Shown: positions 14,559 to 25,346, counted from the stretch's first letter. The stretch is DNA of 64,000 nucleotides from Candidatus Sumerlaeota bacterium (GCA_030613245.1 JAUWMI010000002.1:1-64000), one strand, 5' to 3'. Program-made: numbers and translations. Notes: generated from the sequence alone by a model not told the origin.

Positions 14559-14825
14559 TTGACGCAGACAACAACGGGTTGGCTCCAGAGCATAGGCTGG
14601 GTCTTTTTCGACTGGAAGAACCTGGTCGATGGCGGCAAGGTTGCAGCCTACAAAATCCAACCCCGCGAACGGCCCTCCGGCCCTTGGTCCGACGCAGGAA
14701 TGGCCATCGAGAGCGAAATCAGCCTGTCAGACCAAGAACGCGACAATGAATGGGAGTACAGCGTCAGCGCCGTCAATACAGGATGCGATGGCGAATCTAG
14801 TAACAACGTCATGGCTGTGTTGTAA
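14559..14825 (+). pseudogene. Orphan fibronectin type III remnant
   Basis: The frame contains IGWVFFDWKNLVDGGKVAAY then KIQPRERPSGPWSDAGMAIE, NEWEYSVSAVN and SSNNVMAVL, one Fn3 domain of a sequence type common at the C-termini of many environmental proteins. It starts at a weak ATG with no ribosome site and no signal peptide. Key turn residues of the usual sequence (NKAGEGEPSN) are replaced by NTGCDGESSN. It is probably the last domain of a lost gene rather than a functional protein. Confidence 0.55.
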
Positions 14826-14895
14826 AGCAACTGCCATCTCAGAAACATGGAGATAGGCGCCAACACCAATACACCCTCCTATAGGAGTAAGTCCA

Positions 14896-17800
14896 ATGTC
14901 TCGATTCAAAGGAGTTTGTCCAAATCGACATCGCTGGCTGGCAATATTTACTCTTCTTTTCTGCACGCTTTTGCTGCAAGCCAATGCAGACGTGATTTAC
15001 GTCAGCAAGACGGCTTCCGGAGCAAACAACGGTTCTTCATGGATTAATGCTTTTACGAGCATTACCCCAGCCATAACTGCTGCAACAGCAGGCGATGAGA
15101 TCTGGGTCGCTGCGACGGGCACCTATTACGAGAATATCGTATTGAAAGCAGACGTTTCTCTTTATGGTGGTTTTCAAGGTGACGAAACGGCTCGCGGCCA
15201 AAGGGATTGGAATACCTATCAAACAATAATTGACGGGGGTGGCAGCGGGCATGTGGTAGAAGGTGCAGAGGGTGCTGTTTTAGATGGGTTCACCATACAA
15301 AATGGTTCCGCAAGCGGTAGTTTCCCAGATGATTGCGGCGGTGGTATATTGACGTATCAAATTTCTATGGAAATTGTTAATTGTGTCATCCGGAATAATA
15401 CTGCCACCTTCGCCGGCGGCGGAGTCTTTCTATATCAAGGTTCCCCTGTTCTCCGAAACTGTACAATAAACAATAACAGCGCCTCAAATACCACAGGTGG
15501 GATTCGCGGATATGATTCAGACTGTACTATTGAAGACTGCACAGTGACAAACAACAATAATCGAGCAGTTTACCTCAACTCTTATGCTATTATGCGTGGA
15601 ACCTTAGTAGACGGCAACCCAGCTGGAGGTGTATACTGCCGAGGTTACGCTCAAGTGATCGACTGTACAATTTCCAATAACACTGGGACGGCAGATGGAG
15701 GGGGACTTTACTGCCTAGACGATGTCCTTGTTTCCAATTGCACGATTCAGGGCAATAATTCGACGCGTAATGGTGGGGCTATATTTATCACAGGTACCAA
15801 TGTTACAGTTACTGATTGCTGGATTGAAGGGAACTCTTCGGACGCTGGTGGTGCAATTCGTTGTATGAGTGTTTCCCCGACTATTAGAAGATGTGTTTTC
15901 GTGGGGAATTCTGCCACCTATGCTGGAGGTGCTCTTTATTTTGACAGTTCGTCTGCCAACGTTACTCGCTGCACGTTCTACAACAACACCGCAGTGGATC
16001 AAGGAGGGGCTGTTGTCGCCTGGATTACGGCTCCCACAATAAATACCTCAATTCTTTGGGCCAATAGTCCGGACCAGCTCAGCGGTGCGGTGACAGTGAG
16101 CTATTCAGATGTTCAGGGAGGTTATTCGGGCACGGGGAACATTAACCAAGACCCATTATTCGTGAACACATCTTCAAAAGACTTCCATCTCCAATCAGGT
16201 TCGCCATGTATTGACACAGGTGATACGGCCTTGCAGCTCGATCCGGATGCTACCCGCGCTGATATGGGCGCTTACTATTATTCCCAAGCGGCGGCTCCCT
16301 TAATATCTGTATTACCAACTTCTTTCCCCCGAAATATCATCGAGGGACAGAACCTCTCTGATGATACCTTTCAAGTTTCAAATGGTGGAGGCGGGATTAT
16401 TTATTACTTGATTTCAGATGATGCCTCCTGGTTGTCAGTTAGTCCAACAAGCGGGGATTCGACAGGTGAATCTGACCCAATCACAATAACGTATAGCACG
16501 TCAGCACTCACTCCAGGAAGCTATTCGGCGACAATCACAATCACTGACCGATTCGCGTCAAATGACCCACAAACAGTCACTGTATCGTTAACGGTAACTC
16601 CACCAACACCTGAGATAACAGTTAACCCCACAAGCCTGACGCCATCAACCATCGAAGGGAACAATGCCTCCAGCACTACGTTCACTGTCACCAACTCCGG
16701 GACCGGAACCCTGAATTACTCCATCACAGATGACGACACATGGCTGTCAGTAAGTCCAACAAGTGGTGATTCGACAGGCGAACCTGATACAATTAATGTT
16801 ACATATAACACTTCCAGCCTTTCTGCAGGTAGCTACAACGCAACTATTACCGTCAGCGATCCATCAGCAAGCAATAACCCCGTGCAGATTCCAGTCTCAT
16901 TAACAGTCAATCCTGCTATACCCACTATCTATGTAAATCCGCCCAATTTATCTTCCATCATCACGGAAGGTCAGAATGCTCCCAGCGATACATTCGAGGT
17001 GTCCAATATCGGCGACGGCATACTTAATTATACAATCAGCGATGACGACGCATGGCTTTCAGAGGATCCGGTGAGCGGTTCATCAACAGGAGAACCGGAT
17101 ACAATTGCCGTCGATTACAACACCGCAAGCCTTTCACCTGGCAGTTATAACGCTATCATTACAATAAGTGATCCGGCTGCCAGCAATGATCCGACTACCA
17201 TGTCGGTCGCACTCACGGTGAACGAACTCCCTCCGGAAATCACACTCAATCCCCCCACTCTTTCTCCGGTCACTATCGAAAGTCATAACCCATCCGATGA
17301 TACATTCACTGTTACCAATACAGGCGGTTCCACTTTGAATTACAACATCACCGACAATGCAACGTGGCTGACTGTAAATCCTGAGAGCGGGTCATCCACC
17401 GGTGCGCCTGACACTATAACAGTATCCTACAGCACCGCTGCGATGTCCCAGATGTCCCAGGGAATCTACGTAGCCACCATCACGGTTTCCGACCCCTCGG
17501 CCTCGAATAATCCACAGAACATCTATGTAAACCTGACCATTAACGATTGGCTGCCGGAGATACATCTCAGCCCAACAAGTCTTTCCAGTATTATTACGGA
17601 AGGCCAGAGTCTTGGAAATAATTCTTTTCAGATTTCAAATCCCGGCGGTGACACGCTTAATTACACAATTACCGATGACGTGCCGTGGCTCTCTGTTGAT
17701 CCGGCAAGCGGTGATGTCACCAGCGAAGTGGACACGATAACCGTAAATTATAATACTTCAAGCCTTCCTGTAGGAACACACAACGGCACTATTACAGTGA

Positions 17801-20800
17801 GCGATCCGGGAGCGAGTAACTCACCGCAGTATGTTACTGTTACGGTAACAGTTCATGCTCCGTTAACGATCACCACAACATCCCTGCCGGATGGAACAAT
17901 GGGAAGCGCATATTCTGCGACGTTAACAGCATCCGGCGGACTTGCTCCCTATACATGGAACATTCCCTCCGGTAATCTTCCTCCCGGTCTGAGTTTAAAC
18001 TCGTCTACAGGCAGCATATCGGGAACCCCTACCATATCAGGGCCGTTTTCATTTCTGGCAAGGGTAAGGGATGCACTCTCGCGAGATACATTAAAAGGAT
18101 TGTCGATTTCCGTCGCTTCAGATAATGGTTCTATATACGCAAATTCGAATGTGCCATCAGCTACTTTTAATATCACAGGTCCCGCAAATTATTCAGGTGG
18201 TGTTCCATTGAGCGAAAGTTCTGCCCCTCCGGGAACCTATACCTGCACCTGGAATTCTATAACCGGTTATACAACACCGGCTCAACAAACCAAAACCCTT
18301 TCAATTGGGGGCAGCATCTCTTTCCTTGGAACATACACGGTCCAGTCCGCAACCATATCTGGGCGCGTAACAGACTCTTCAAATGGAAGTGGAATCAGCA
18401 CTGCTTTTGTGTTAATAAGCCAGGGGGGCTACCAGACGAATACTGATGCAAACGGATACTATACCCTCACAGTTTCTGCGGGGACTCACAGCGTGAATGC
18501 GTCAAAGAGCGGATATAACGCTTCTTCCTCTTCGGTTTCAGTTTCTTCAGGTCAGACGAAAACCCTTAACTTCGTTCTTGATCCAACTCCGACAGCCGGA
18601 ACCATTACCGGGAAAGTCGCTAACAGCGTGACAGGTGCACCAATAGTCAACGCGCTAGTGATAACAACCCCCAACAATTACCAGACCTACACTGATGCAT
18701 CCGGGAACTATAGTTTAACTAACGTCGCTCCGGGAACATATATTGTTACCGCGTCGAAGGTAGGGTTCGCGTCAGTCGCCCAGTACAATGTTGTTGTCAC
18801 TGCCGGTGGCTCGGTCACCAAAAACTTCAGTCTTGTGGACAACACCCAACCATCAGGCTATATAACCCAACCATCAAATGGGCAGTGTACGAATTTGAAC
18901 AACATCTCTATTTCGGCGTCTGCCACAGGAGGTCAGAGCGGGGTTGAATGGGTGCGGTTTTACCTCCATCACGGACCTGAGCAAGGAAATAACACTTCTT
19001 GGGCATACGATGGCTTTTGGTGGTATAAGACAGATTATTCCTATCCATATTCAGTGAGCTGGAATCACAGCGGGCTACCTGACCGGCAATTGACTCTCAC
19101 TATAAATGTTCTGAGTAAGGCAGGAAATTTGTATCAGCAGTCTTTAAGTGAGAGAGTAAAAATCTTTGTAGATCGCACAAATCCGGGAACGAGTATAATA
19201 AGTGGCCCGACTGGCACCGTGAATACTCCAAATGTGTGGTTCAACTGGACCGGCAGCGACACTGTCACAAACACGAATTATCTCCAATATTCCTACAAAC
19301 TCGACAGCGGCTCTTGGTCTCCGTGGGTTTCTAACCTGACCAAAAGTTATACAGTCTCATCAGGCAGCCATACTTTCTACGTCAAAGCAAAAGATCTGGC
19401 GGGGAATGAAGATACCACACCGGCAACAAGGTCGTTTTCTTATGCTATCGCTCCTTCGACAGGGCAGATTCAAGGGCAAGTTATTGAGCTCGGAACGCCA
19501 AATAAGGCTGTCGTTTGGGCAGAAGTCATTGCTTCTGGAAGTGCGGGTACTTACAGGAGCTACACAAATGAGTATGGGAATTATAATTTGAGCAGTATCC
19601 CATCAGGAATTTACACGATTACAGCGGCACACCAAGACTATCGAACTGCACATAGGGGAAATGTAAGCATTGCTCCTGGAGACACCAAAATAGAAAACTT
19701 CTTATTAGAGAAAGTTGTAGGCTATAGTCGAATTCAGGTAACTCTAAATGGTAATCCTGAAAAAGGGGCTCGGATTTACATTAATGGAGAAGACAGAGGA
19801 GACACTAATGATGATGGCTATTTGCCGGAAAGAATTAAACTAAACATTGGCGATCAAATAAGAGCAGAGAAACTATTAAATGATTATTATTGGTGGGAAC
19901 ATAAACAAAGGAAGAAATCTCCTAATATTGACATGTATGAACTTTGGATAGATAGTGACATAATTAATAATATTACTGGCGAATATACCCACTTTATGGT
20001 AAATTTTCAAGGCGATCAGATAGTTCCGCTTGTTCATCCAATTTTTAAATGGAATCTATTCGTATATGTGCAAAGATCTCTCGATGACTTAAATTATGCT
20101 GAATCGATAGCACAAAACTTTATGGACATGTCAAAAGAATTATATAACACAACAGATGGCTATATGATGCTTAATCAAGTGCATCTTTATGATAATAATA
20201 ATCTATATGACCCAATTAAAGATTCAGATTTATTATTATGGAAGGAAGAGTTTAAAAGCGAGGCGACACTGAAGAGAAATTTTGCAAATATTTGTACAGA
20301 TGATCTATCTGAACCTTTTGCATGGGGAGTAGAAAAGGATCCTAAAGATTTCGTTTCATTTATTTTGGTGTACGACAACGAACCTGCAAAAACTTATCTT
20401 CATGAATTTGGTCATTATGCTTTTTCCTTTCGAGATGAATATATAAATTGGGCTGGAGATGATACTTGGCGTCAAAGCAGGGATAAGAATCGACACCCTC
20501 AGTATTATGGTCTTATGGATGATCATTATCGATATACTGAGATGTCTTCTAAGAACGACTACTTATCAAATTTTGATGGTTATTTTGACGAGTTTGATAT
20601 AACCAGGCATCTGGGATGGTACAAACGTTGTGAGAGAGTAAAAAATGCTGGCTTGCATGGTGAGTCATGCTGGGATACTCTTAAGGAGAAATTTGGCAAT
20701 CCAAATTATGGTCATAATCCAACACTTCCTGAAGAAGTTTCTTTATATCAATTTATTATACCACCACGTTCTGGTCGTGGATATTTATCACATCTCCCGC

Positions 20801-23700
20801 ATCTATCACAATTGCTTGACCGGCCAGGTCCAGATGACAATATAGCATCACAGATAGAAGTATATGTGAATAACAACCTGTGGAGTGCTTCAGAGTCATC
20901 AAGTGGGGTAATACTTGAAAGAAATAATTTATCTAAGAGACAAATATTAAATTCTGAAGCAGAAATAGATCAAATAGGGGATCTTATCTCTCCAAATTCG
21001 TTAACACCCCGCAACAACCATATACTTGCCGAAATTAGCGATAACTTGTCGCCTGAGATCCTTTGCTCTGTGGCACTGGATGATATTACCTCTAATCTGT
21101 TAACAACTATTAAATCTAGCTCCCCATTAGAATCTCCTCCTTCGTTAATATTTATGGATGATGATACATTGGAAAAGCAAACGGTATTGATGTCAAACAC
21201 AGGTTTGCCAAAAGAGTATTCAGGATCACTGCATATCAACTCTGATTTACGAAGTGGCACATTAGATATTATCGCAACGGATAATGAAGGAAACATAAGT
21301 ACATCAATCAATGGCTTACGTTTAAATCCTATGTCTGCCACAGTTCCTGAACCAGCTCGATCGAGAGACGGTTTTGAAGTATTATGCATTCCCGTAGAAA
21401 GTGCCAGCGAAGGTGAACAAATTGTAGTATTTTCCTCAGAAGCTGCTGTGATATCCCCAACTGACTCTTCTCTGAAACAAGTTAGCGAATCTGTTTCAAT
21501 TCAAATTACAACTTCGTCTTTTCCCTTCGATGCCGGGGCATATCTGAAGATTCCGTATCAAGAAAGTTTTATACAAGGCAACGACGAATCTACAGCAAGA
21601 ATCTACCGTTGGAATAATATCTCAGAGAATTGGGATGCTTTAACGACAAGCACAGTTACTGCGGGGGATAATACAGTTCGCGGAGAAATTGACCAGACTG
21701 GCATTTTTGCCGTTTTTGCTCAGGAATCGGATGATGTAACAACGCCTTCTGTCATCTCTAATTTAACAGCGACGCCAACAGCAGGGACAAACGAAATCGT
21801 TCTGTCTTGGACTGCTCCCGGGGATGATGGTACTTCCGGGACTGCCCATACGTATGAGTTCCGTTATAGTGAACAACCTATCACAGAGGGATCATGGGAA
21901 ATGGCCGGGCCACTTGGAATCAGAGTGACACCGAGCGTTGCAGGTACCTTGGAGACCGCTTCCTGCTGGATGAGCGCGTTTGATAAGCAATACTATTTTG
22001 CCATGATTGCAAAAGATGAAGCATCGAATGCTTCACCCATTTCAAATTGTGCCTCTGCCAGAACGTCAATTGTCGATGAAGATAGCGATGGTATGCCGGA
22101 TAATTTTGAGGAGGCATATGGTCTTATTATTGGCATAAATGATAGTGATGATGACCCCGATACAGACACTTTAACAAACATTCAGGAATATCAGTATAAA
22201 ACCAATCCAAAGAGTTCTGATACAGATGGAGATGGGCTGAGCGATTACGATGAGATTTCTCTTTATAAGACGGATCCAAATCAATGGGATTCGGATGGTG
22301 GTGGTGAATCAGATAGCGCCGAACTCAGCGTAGACCGTGACCCATGGAATCCCGATGACGATGACCTACCGCCCTCGGCGCCAGCTGCATTGAGCTATAA
22401 CCGTGGAGATGGGTTTATTGCGTTAACATGGCCATCACATGCCGAGCCTGATGTGGTCGGCTATGAAATTTACTATGGGACATCAAGTGGCGGCTATATT
22501 GATTCTATTTATGTAGGCAACACAAATTCATATACTTTAACTCCTGTATCAAACGATGTGACGTATTACATTACATATACAGCACGAGATACAGCTGGAA
22601 AAGAAAGCGCGTACGCACCCGAAGTCTCTGTAAGCCCGGTGACACCGACGCCTACACCAACGCCTACTCCGACGCCAACCACATTCATTACGCAATACGC
22701 ATTTGATACAACCCTTGAAGGCTGGTCGTTCGTACCGCTAAGTGCTCCGGGCTTTTCAGGGGCATCGTCCAGCTACAGTGGAGGCCGGATAGGCATCAGT
22801 TCAGCGAATGATACTACAAGCCGTGTGGGAATGTGGATTGGCCCAACGGAGATTCCGTACATAGAGGGTAATGTATACAGAGCAACATACTTGGTCTCCT
22901 CAAGTCAGGCCACGGCTGCTCAGAATCCGCAATTCCGCATGCGATGGATTCAGGATCAATCTCTCGAGTCCGCTACGCATGTAGTGAATGCAGCGGGCTC
23001 GCATAGCAACTCCCTGCCCACTGATCCTACAGCGAAAGAATACGCCTGCTACTTAGCCCCTGCCGTGAGTGGGAGCCTAGGCGTTGCCTTTGATATGCTT
23101 GACTTCGACACAGGGCAGTATGGGACGCACTATGTGGATCAGATTATAGTGGAGCGGTTTCCATTTCCTGCACTTGGCACGTTGATCGAGACGTATGACT
23201 CTGCTGGCGACTTTTCCAACTGGGGATTTGTGACCAACGTTGGCTACGGTCCAGTTACGTCTGGCGGTGCTGGCACAGGTACGCTCTGGATTACGTCCCA
23301 GACTACTGCCGCGAGCAATTTTGGATGGTGGCAGTCAAGTGGCACGGCAAATGAGCTAACCTATGTGGCGGATAAGCTCTATCGGGCTATATACACTCTG
23401 AGGTGCGCGAGTGACGCGGCCCGAAATGACATGCCACAGGTCAGACTACGTATCCAGAACGAAGATGGCCAGATGACGCAGACCATGGAGCTGAACAGCC
23501 AGGGCACAGGGCCCGGTGCAATGCCAACAACTAGCGCTAGTCTCTTCGACGTCTACTGGGAGACCCCAACTCTGCCCGGCTCACCAACGTCAGGACAGGA
23601 TGGGTTCTTCGCGGCGATTGATATGCTTGACTTCGACCCGACGAAAGGCGGTACCATCTACATGGACAGCGTCACGATTGGCTATATCGAGATTCCTTAA
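14896..23700 (+). CDS. Giant modular secreted protein with HExxH metalloprotease-like domain
   Basis: This is a 2,934-residue protein. Residues 1-32 are a signal peptide. About 33-460 is a right-handed beta-helix/polymorphic-membrane-protein-like region (GGGVF, GGAI, GGALY repeats). About 468-985 holds five tandem repeats of about 100 residues of BACON-like type (TLNYSITDDDTWLSVSPTSG). A putative-Ig domain follows (985-1070), then carboxypeptidase-regulatory-like domains near 1152, 1234 and 1523, and Ig-like segments at 1320-1515. The 1690-2000 region has HEFGHYAFSFRDEY at about 1836, a zinc-metalloprotease motif of the HExxHxxxxxxDEY form known from M64 and CLCA-type proteins. Thrombospondin-3-like Asp-rich repeats (about 2393-2480), Fn3, a Thr-Pro linker and two modules ending near FDMLDF complete it. 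It is probably an extracellular or surface adhesin-protease. Confidence 0.85.
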   Translation: MSRFKGVCPNRHRWLAIFTLLFCTLLLQANADVIYVSKTASGANNGSSWINAFTSITPAITAATAGDEIWVAATGTYYENIVLKADVSLYGGFQGDETARGQRDWNTYQTIIDGGGSGHVVEGAEGAVLDGFTIQNGSASGSFPDDCGGGILTYQISMEIVNCVIRNNTATFAGGGVFLYQGSPVLRNCTINNNSASNTTGGIRGYDSDCTIEDCTVTNNNNRAVYLNSYAIMRGTLVDGNPAGGVYCRGYAQVIDCTISNNTGTADGGGLYCLDDVLVSNCTIQGNNSTRNGGAIFITGTNVTVTDCWIEGNSSDAGGAIRCMSVSPTIRRCVFVGNSATYAGGALYFDSSSANVTRCTFYNNTAVDQGGAVVAWITAPTINTSILWANSPDQLSGAVTVSYSDVQGGYSGTGNINQDPLFVNTSSKDFHLQSGSPCIDTGDTALQLDPDATRADMGAYYYSQAAAPLISVLPTSFPRNIIEGQNLSDDTFQVSNGGGGIIYYLISDDASWLSVSPTSGDSTGESDPITITYSTSALTPGSYSATITITDRFASNDPQTVTVSLTVTPPTPEITVNPTSLTPSTIEGNNASSTTFTVTNSGTGTLNYSITDDDTWLSVSPTSGDSTGEPDTINVTYNTSSLSAGSYNATITVSDPSASNNPVQIPVSLTVNPAIPTIYVNPPNLSSIITEGQNAPSDTFEVSNIGDGILNYTISDDDAWLSEDPVSGSSTGEPDTIAVDYNTASLSPGSYNAIITISDPAASNDPTTMSVALTVNELPPEITLNPPTLSPVTIESHNPSDDTFTVTNTGGSTLNYNITDNATWLTVNPESGSSTGAPDTITVSYSTAAMSQMSQGIYVATITVSDPSASNNPQNIYVNLTINDWLPEIHLSPTSLSSIITEGQSLGNNSFQISNPGGDTLNYTITDDVPWLSVDPASGDVTSEVDTITVNYNTSSLPVGTHNGTITVSDPGASNSPQYVTVTVTVHAPLTITTTSLPDGTMGSAYSATLTASGGLAPYTWNIPSGNLPPGLSLNSSTGSISGTPTISGPFSFLARVRDALSRDTLKGLSISVASDNGSIYANSNVPSATFNITGPANYSGGVPLSESSAPPGTYTCTWNSITGYTTPAQQTKTLSIGGSISFLGTYTVQSATISGRVTDSSNGSGISTAFVLISQGGYQTNTDANGYYTLTVSAGTHSVNASKSGYNASSSSVSVSSGQTKTLNFVLDPTPTAGTITGKVANSVTGAPIVNALVITTPNNYQTYTDASGNYSLTNVAPGTYIVTASKVGFASVAQYNVVVTAGGSVTKNFSLVDNTQPSGYITQPSNGQCTNLNNISISASATGGQSGVEWVRFYLHHGPEQGNNTSWAYDGFWWYKTDYSYPYSVSWNHSGLPDRQLTLTINVLSKAGNLYQQSLSERVKIFVDRTNPGTSIISGPTGTVNTPNVWFNWTGSDTVTNTNYLQYSYKLDSGSWSPWVSNLTKSYTVSSGSHTFYVKAKDLAGNEDTTPATRSFSYAIAPSTGQIQGQVIELGTPNKAVVWAEVIASGSAGTYRSYTNEYGNYNLSSIPSGIYTITAAHQDYRTAHRGNVSIAPGDTKIENFLLEKVVGYSRIQVTLNGNPEKGARIYINGEDRGDTNDDGYLPERIKLNIGDQIRAEKLLNDYYWWEHKQRKKSPNIDMYELWIDSDIINNITGEYTHFMVNFQGDQIVPLVHPIFKWNLFVYVQRSLDDLNYAESIAQNFMDMSKELYNTTDGYMMLNQVHLYDNNNLYDPIKDSDLLLWKEEFKSEATLKRNFANICTDDLSEPFAWGVEKDPKDFVSFILVYDNEPAKTYLHEFGHYAFSFRDEYINWAGDDTWRQSRDKNRHPQYYGLMDDHYRYTEMSSKNDYLSNFDGYFDEFDITRHLGWYKRCERVKNAGLHGESCWDTLKEKFGNPNYGHNPTLPEEVSLYQFIIPPRSGRGYLSHLPHLSQLLDRPGPDDNIASQIEVYVNNNLWSASESSSGVILERNNLSKRQILNSEAEIDQIGDLISPNSLTPRNNHILAEISDNLSPEILCSVALDDITSNLLTTIKSSSPLESPPSLIFMDDDTLEKQTVLMSNTGLPKEYSGSLHINSDLRSGTLDIIATDNEGNISTSINGLRLNPMSATVPEPARSRDGFEVLCIPVESASEGEQIVVFSSEAAVISPTDSSLKQVSESVSIQITTSSFPFDAGAYLKIPYQESFIQGNDESTARIYRWNNISENWDALTTSTVTAGDNTVRGEIDQTGIFAVFAQESDDVTTPSVISNLTATPTAGTNEIVLSWTAPGDDGTSGTAHTYEFRYSEQPITEGSWEMAGPLGIRVTPSVAGTLETASCWMSAFDKQYYFAMIAKDEASNASPISNCASARTSIVDEDSDGMPDNFEEAYGLIIGINDSDDDPDTDTLTNIQEYQYKTNPKSSDTDGDGLSDYDEISLYKTDPNQWDSDGGGESDSAELSVDRDPWNPDDDDLPPSAPAALSYNRGDGFIALTWPSHAEPDVVGYEIYYGTSSGGYIDSIYVGNTNSYTLTPVSNDVTYYITYTARDTAGKESAYAPEVSVSPVTPTPTPTPTPTPTTFITQYAFDTTLEGWSFVPLSAPGFSGASSSYSGGRIGISSANDTTSRVGMWIGPTEIPYIEGNVYRATYLVSSSQATAAQNPQFRMRWIQDQSLESATHVVNAAGSHSNSLPTDPTAKEYACYLAPAVSGSLGVAFDMLDFDTGQYGTHYVDQIIVERFPFPALGTLIETYDSAGDFSNWGFVTNVGYGPVTSGGAGTGTLWITSQTTAASNFGWWQSSGTANELTYVADKLYRAIYTLRCASDAARNDMPQVRLRIQNEDGQMTQTMELNSQGTGPGAMPTTSASLFDVYWETPTLPGSPTSGQDGFFAAIDMLDFDPTKGGTIYMDSVTIGYIEIP

Positions 23701-23810
23701 TTGATCTTCGACAGTAATCAAGCGAACTGCAGGAGGCACAATATAGGCAGGTAAAGGATGGAATTCACGTCTTTTGCCTGTTTCTTTATTATTCAGGAGA
23801 CCGGCTCTAC

Positions 23811-23954
23811 CTATTGCCACCCCAGAACTGCGTCGGTGAAAGTCTAATAGTTTCCTTCGATATACTTAACTTTGCGCCAGACGATGCTACAACTACGAGG
23901 CTCATCCTCGACCGGGCAATAATCGAAACACTCTCACCCGCAAACCTACCCTGA
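23811..23954 (+). pseudogene. Fragment of the 'FDxLDF' C-terminal module
   Basis: An open stretch without a start reads LLPPQNCVGESLIVSFDILN, FAPDDATTTRLILDR and AIIETLSPANLP, then stop. This repeats the end of the giant protein's last module, only 110 bases after that protein's stop, and matches the minus-strand fragment at 12691-12796 closely. It looks like a decayed third copy or a tail displaced by a new stop. Confidence 0.6.
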
Positions 23955-24103
23955 TTGAGGATGGTCATTATTCAGGAACGCCGTCGTATGGACCCGAGGC
24001 AATAATTGGAGTTGGATGCTATCAGGGGGAATGATACAATCTTCGGTTAGTGAACCTATACCTTACATTGTCCAATAAGTATCTGACGAAGTATGCCCGC
24101 GTC
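23955..24103. other. Short stretch with possible further module debris
   Basis: The plus strand around 24027-24060 (ATCTTCGG, then CCTATACCTTACATTGTCCA) resembles 24793-24840. Both may be debris of the module found at the end of the giant protein. Nothing else is seen. Confidence 0.25.
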
Positions 24104-24649
24104 TCATTGCCCTATTATTACTCGCAGGGCACGTCTTGGCAATGCCGACAGGATAAGGGATGTTGCTGCTATGCCTACTGCATTTGCCAACGCAAGAATC
24201 CAGAATCCTTTCTGGCCTACCTTTAGCTTGAAGCCTTTTACTATTACAGGAAATTCGATACCAGCATTTAGGAAACTCGTAAAAAGGTATGCGGGTATTA
24301 CTGATATCCATGTTCCTGTATCGAATTCCCCGTAGAGCAGGATGCCAGGAAATGCTTCCCATCCGATGATAACCGCAAGGCGCACTAGGCCTATTCCGAC
24401 AACGGTGGATGCCAGATTCATGCAAAGGGTAATCAACGCAGACCTTGCCAGCGAGGTTTTAAAGAAACTAAGAACGAAAATGTACTCGACAAGCAGGGCC
24501 GAAAAGACAGCCAAATAAGATCCAATTCGAGCTGCAATTAACAATTCCGGCCAGATGATATCAGCATATGCAGGTGTTGACAAGAGTGCGGCTGCAAAGA
24601 GTGCGACCAAGATTACTTTGACTCTATTTATCTTTGCTGGTCCCGCCAT
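24104..24649 (-). CDS. Integral membrane protein, 181 aa
   Basis: The N-terminus (KVILVALFAAALLSTPAYAD) looks like a signal peptide with AYA cleavage. Four further hydrophobic segments follow (about 37-60, 65-90, 120-140 and 150-172). The family is not recognised. Placement of a cleaved signal before several helices is typical of some inner-membrane proteins of diderm bacteria with export-oriented N-termini. The gene stands alone and points against the flanking genes. No ribosome site stands out (GGCATTCACC... upstream reads poorly), so the start is uncertain. Confidence 0.6.
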   Translation of the reverse strand: MAGPAKINRVKVILVALFAAALLSTPAYADIIWPELLIAARIGSYLAVFSALLVEYIFVLSFFKTSLARSALITLCMNLASTVVGIGLVRLAVIIGWEAFPGILLYGEFDTGTWISVIPAYLFTSFLNAGIEFPVIVKGFKLKVGQKGFWILALANAVGIAATSLILSALPRRALRVIIGQ

Positions 24650-25346
24650 AGAAATATGGCATTCACCTTTGAGAATCTCTTCTTGGCAATCCTGCCGGAC
24701 ATGAATCTGTGATGAAATACAACTATCGAGCTGAGTATGTCAAAGGAAACATCAACTCTAAGCCAACGGGGTTGCTTCATAAGAGGGGTGGCTCAATCTT
24801 CGGCTTGTGGATTACACCTTATTTTTGCCTCCATATTGTCCAAGAGGGCCCGACCACGTACAGTACTCTGACCAAGAAGTGAAGCCGAGCTCCCGTCCTC
24901 AGCCTTCCAAAGTTACCCTATGAATCCTGGAAGTAAGTTCCATTTTGCGGATTCATAGGTACTTCACCGATTCAGTCTATTCTGTTTAACTTCTTTTATT
25001 GGAACCTTTTTGAGTCTCTTTTGGGTAAGAGTGTGTAAGAAGGCGTCATAAATATCAAACTTATCATACCTGTGCGGCAGTCGCTATGTAGTAGGAATGG
25101 AAGAAAATCTTCTTAATAAACCGGGTGTGTGTTTCTTAACATCAGCCATGTACAATACAGTGGCGGGAAAGGTGGTGAGTTGAGGTCACGAATAGATCAC
25201 GGTGTCCCCAGATTTTGCCAGGGTAAACGTTAGACCGCCTGACAACTCACTGGAGCGGATCGTACATGCGTGGGCTTTAGATGTCGAGTGGACCGATCCC
25301 CGGCCCCTCATATCGCAGCTGTTGGGAAGGAAGAAAGGAGGATGAA
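24650..25346. other. Long intergenic region with decayed coding debris
   Basis: No intact gene is seen over about 700 bases. One fragment (24784-24882) resembles the giant protein's C-terminal module. The remainder has no RNA gene or terminator that I can support. The last 100 bases should carry the promoter of the secreted-protein/transporter pair that follows. Confidence 0.4.
24784..24882 (+). pseudogene. Possible fragment of module preceding 'FDxLDF'
   Basis: The frame reads RGGSIFGLWITPYF, then VQEGPTTYSTLTKK and stop. The IFGLWIT part resembles the giant protein's modules (SRVGMWIGP and NFGWWQSS). The likeness is short and the call is tentative. Confidence 0.3.

Noticed and set aside
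22640-22680. CCGACGCCTACACC-type tandem repeat as a mobile or regulatory element
   Set aside because: It encodes the Thr-Pro linker of the giant protein and stays in frame.
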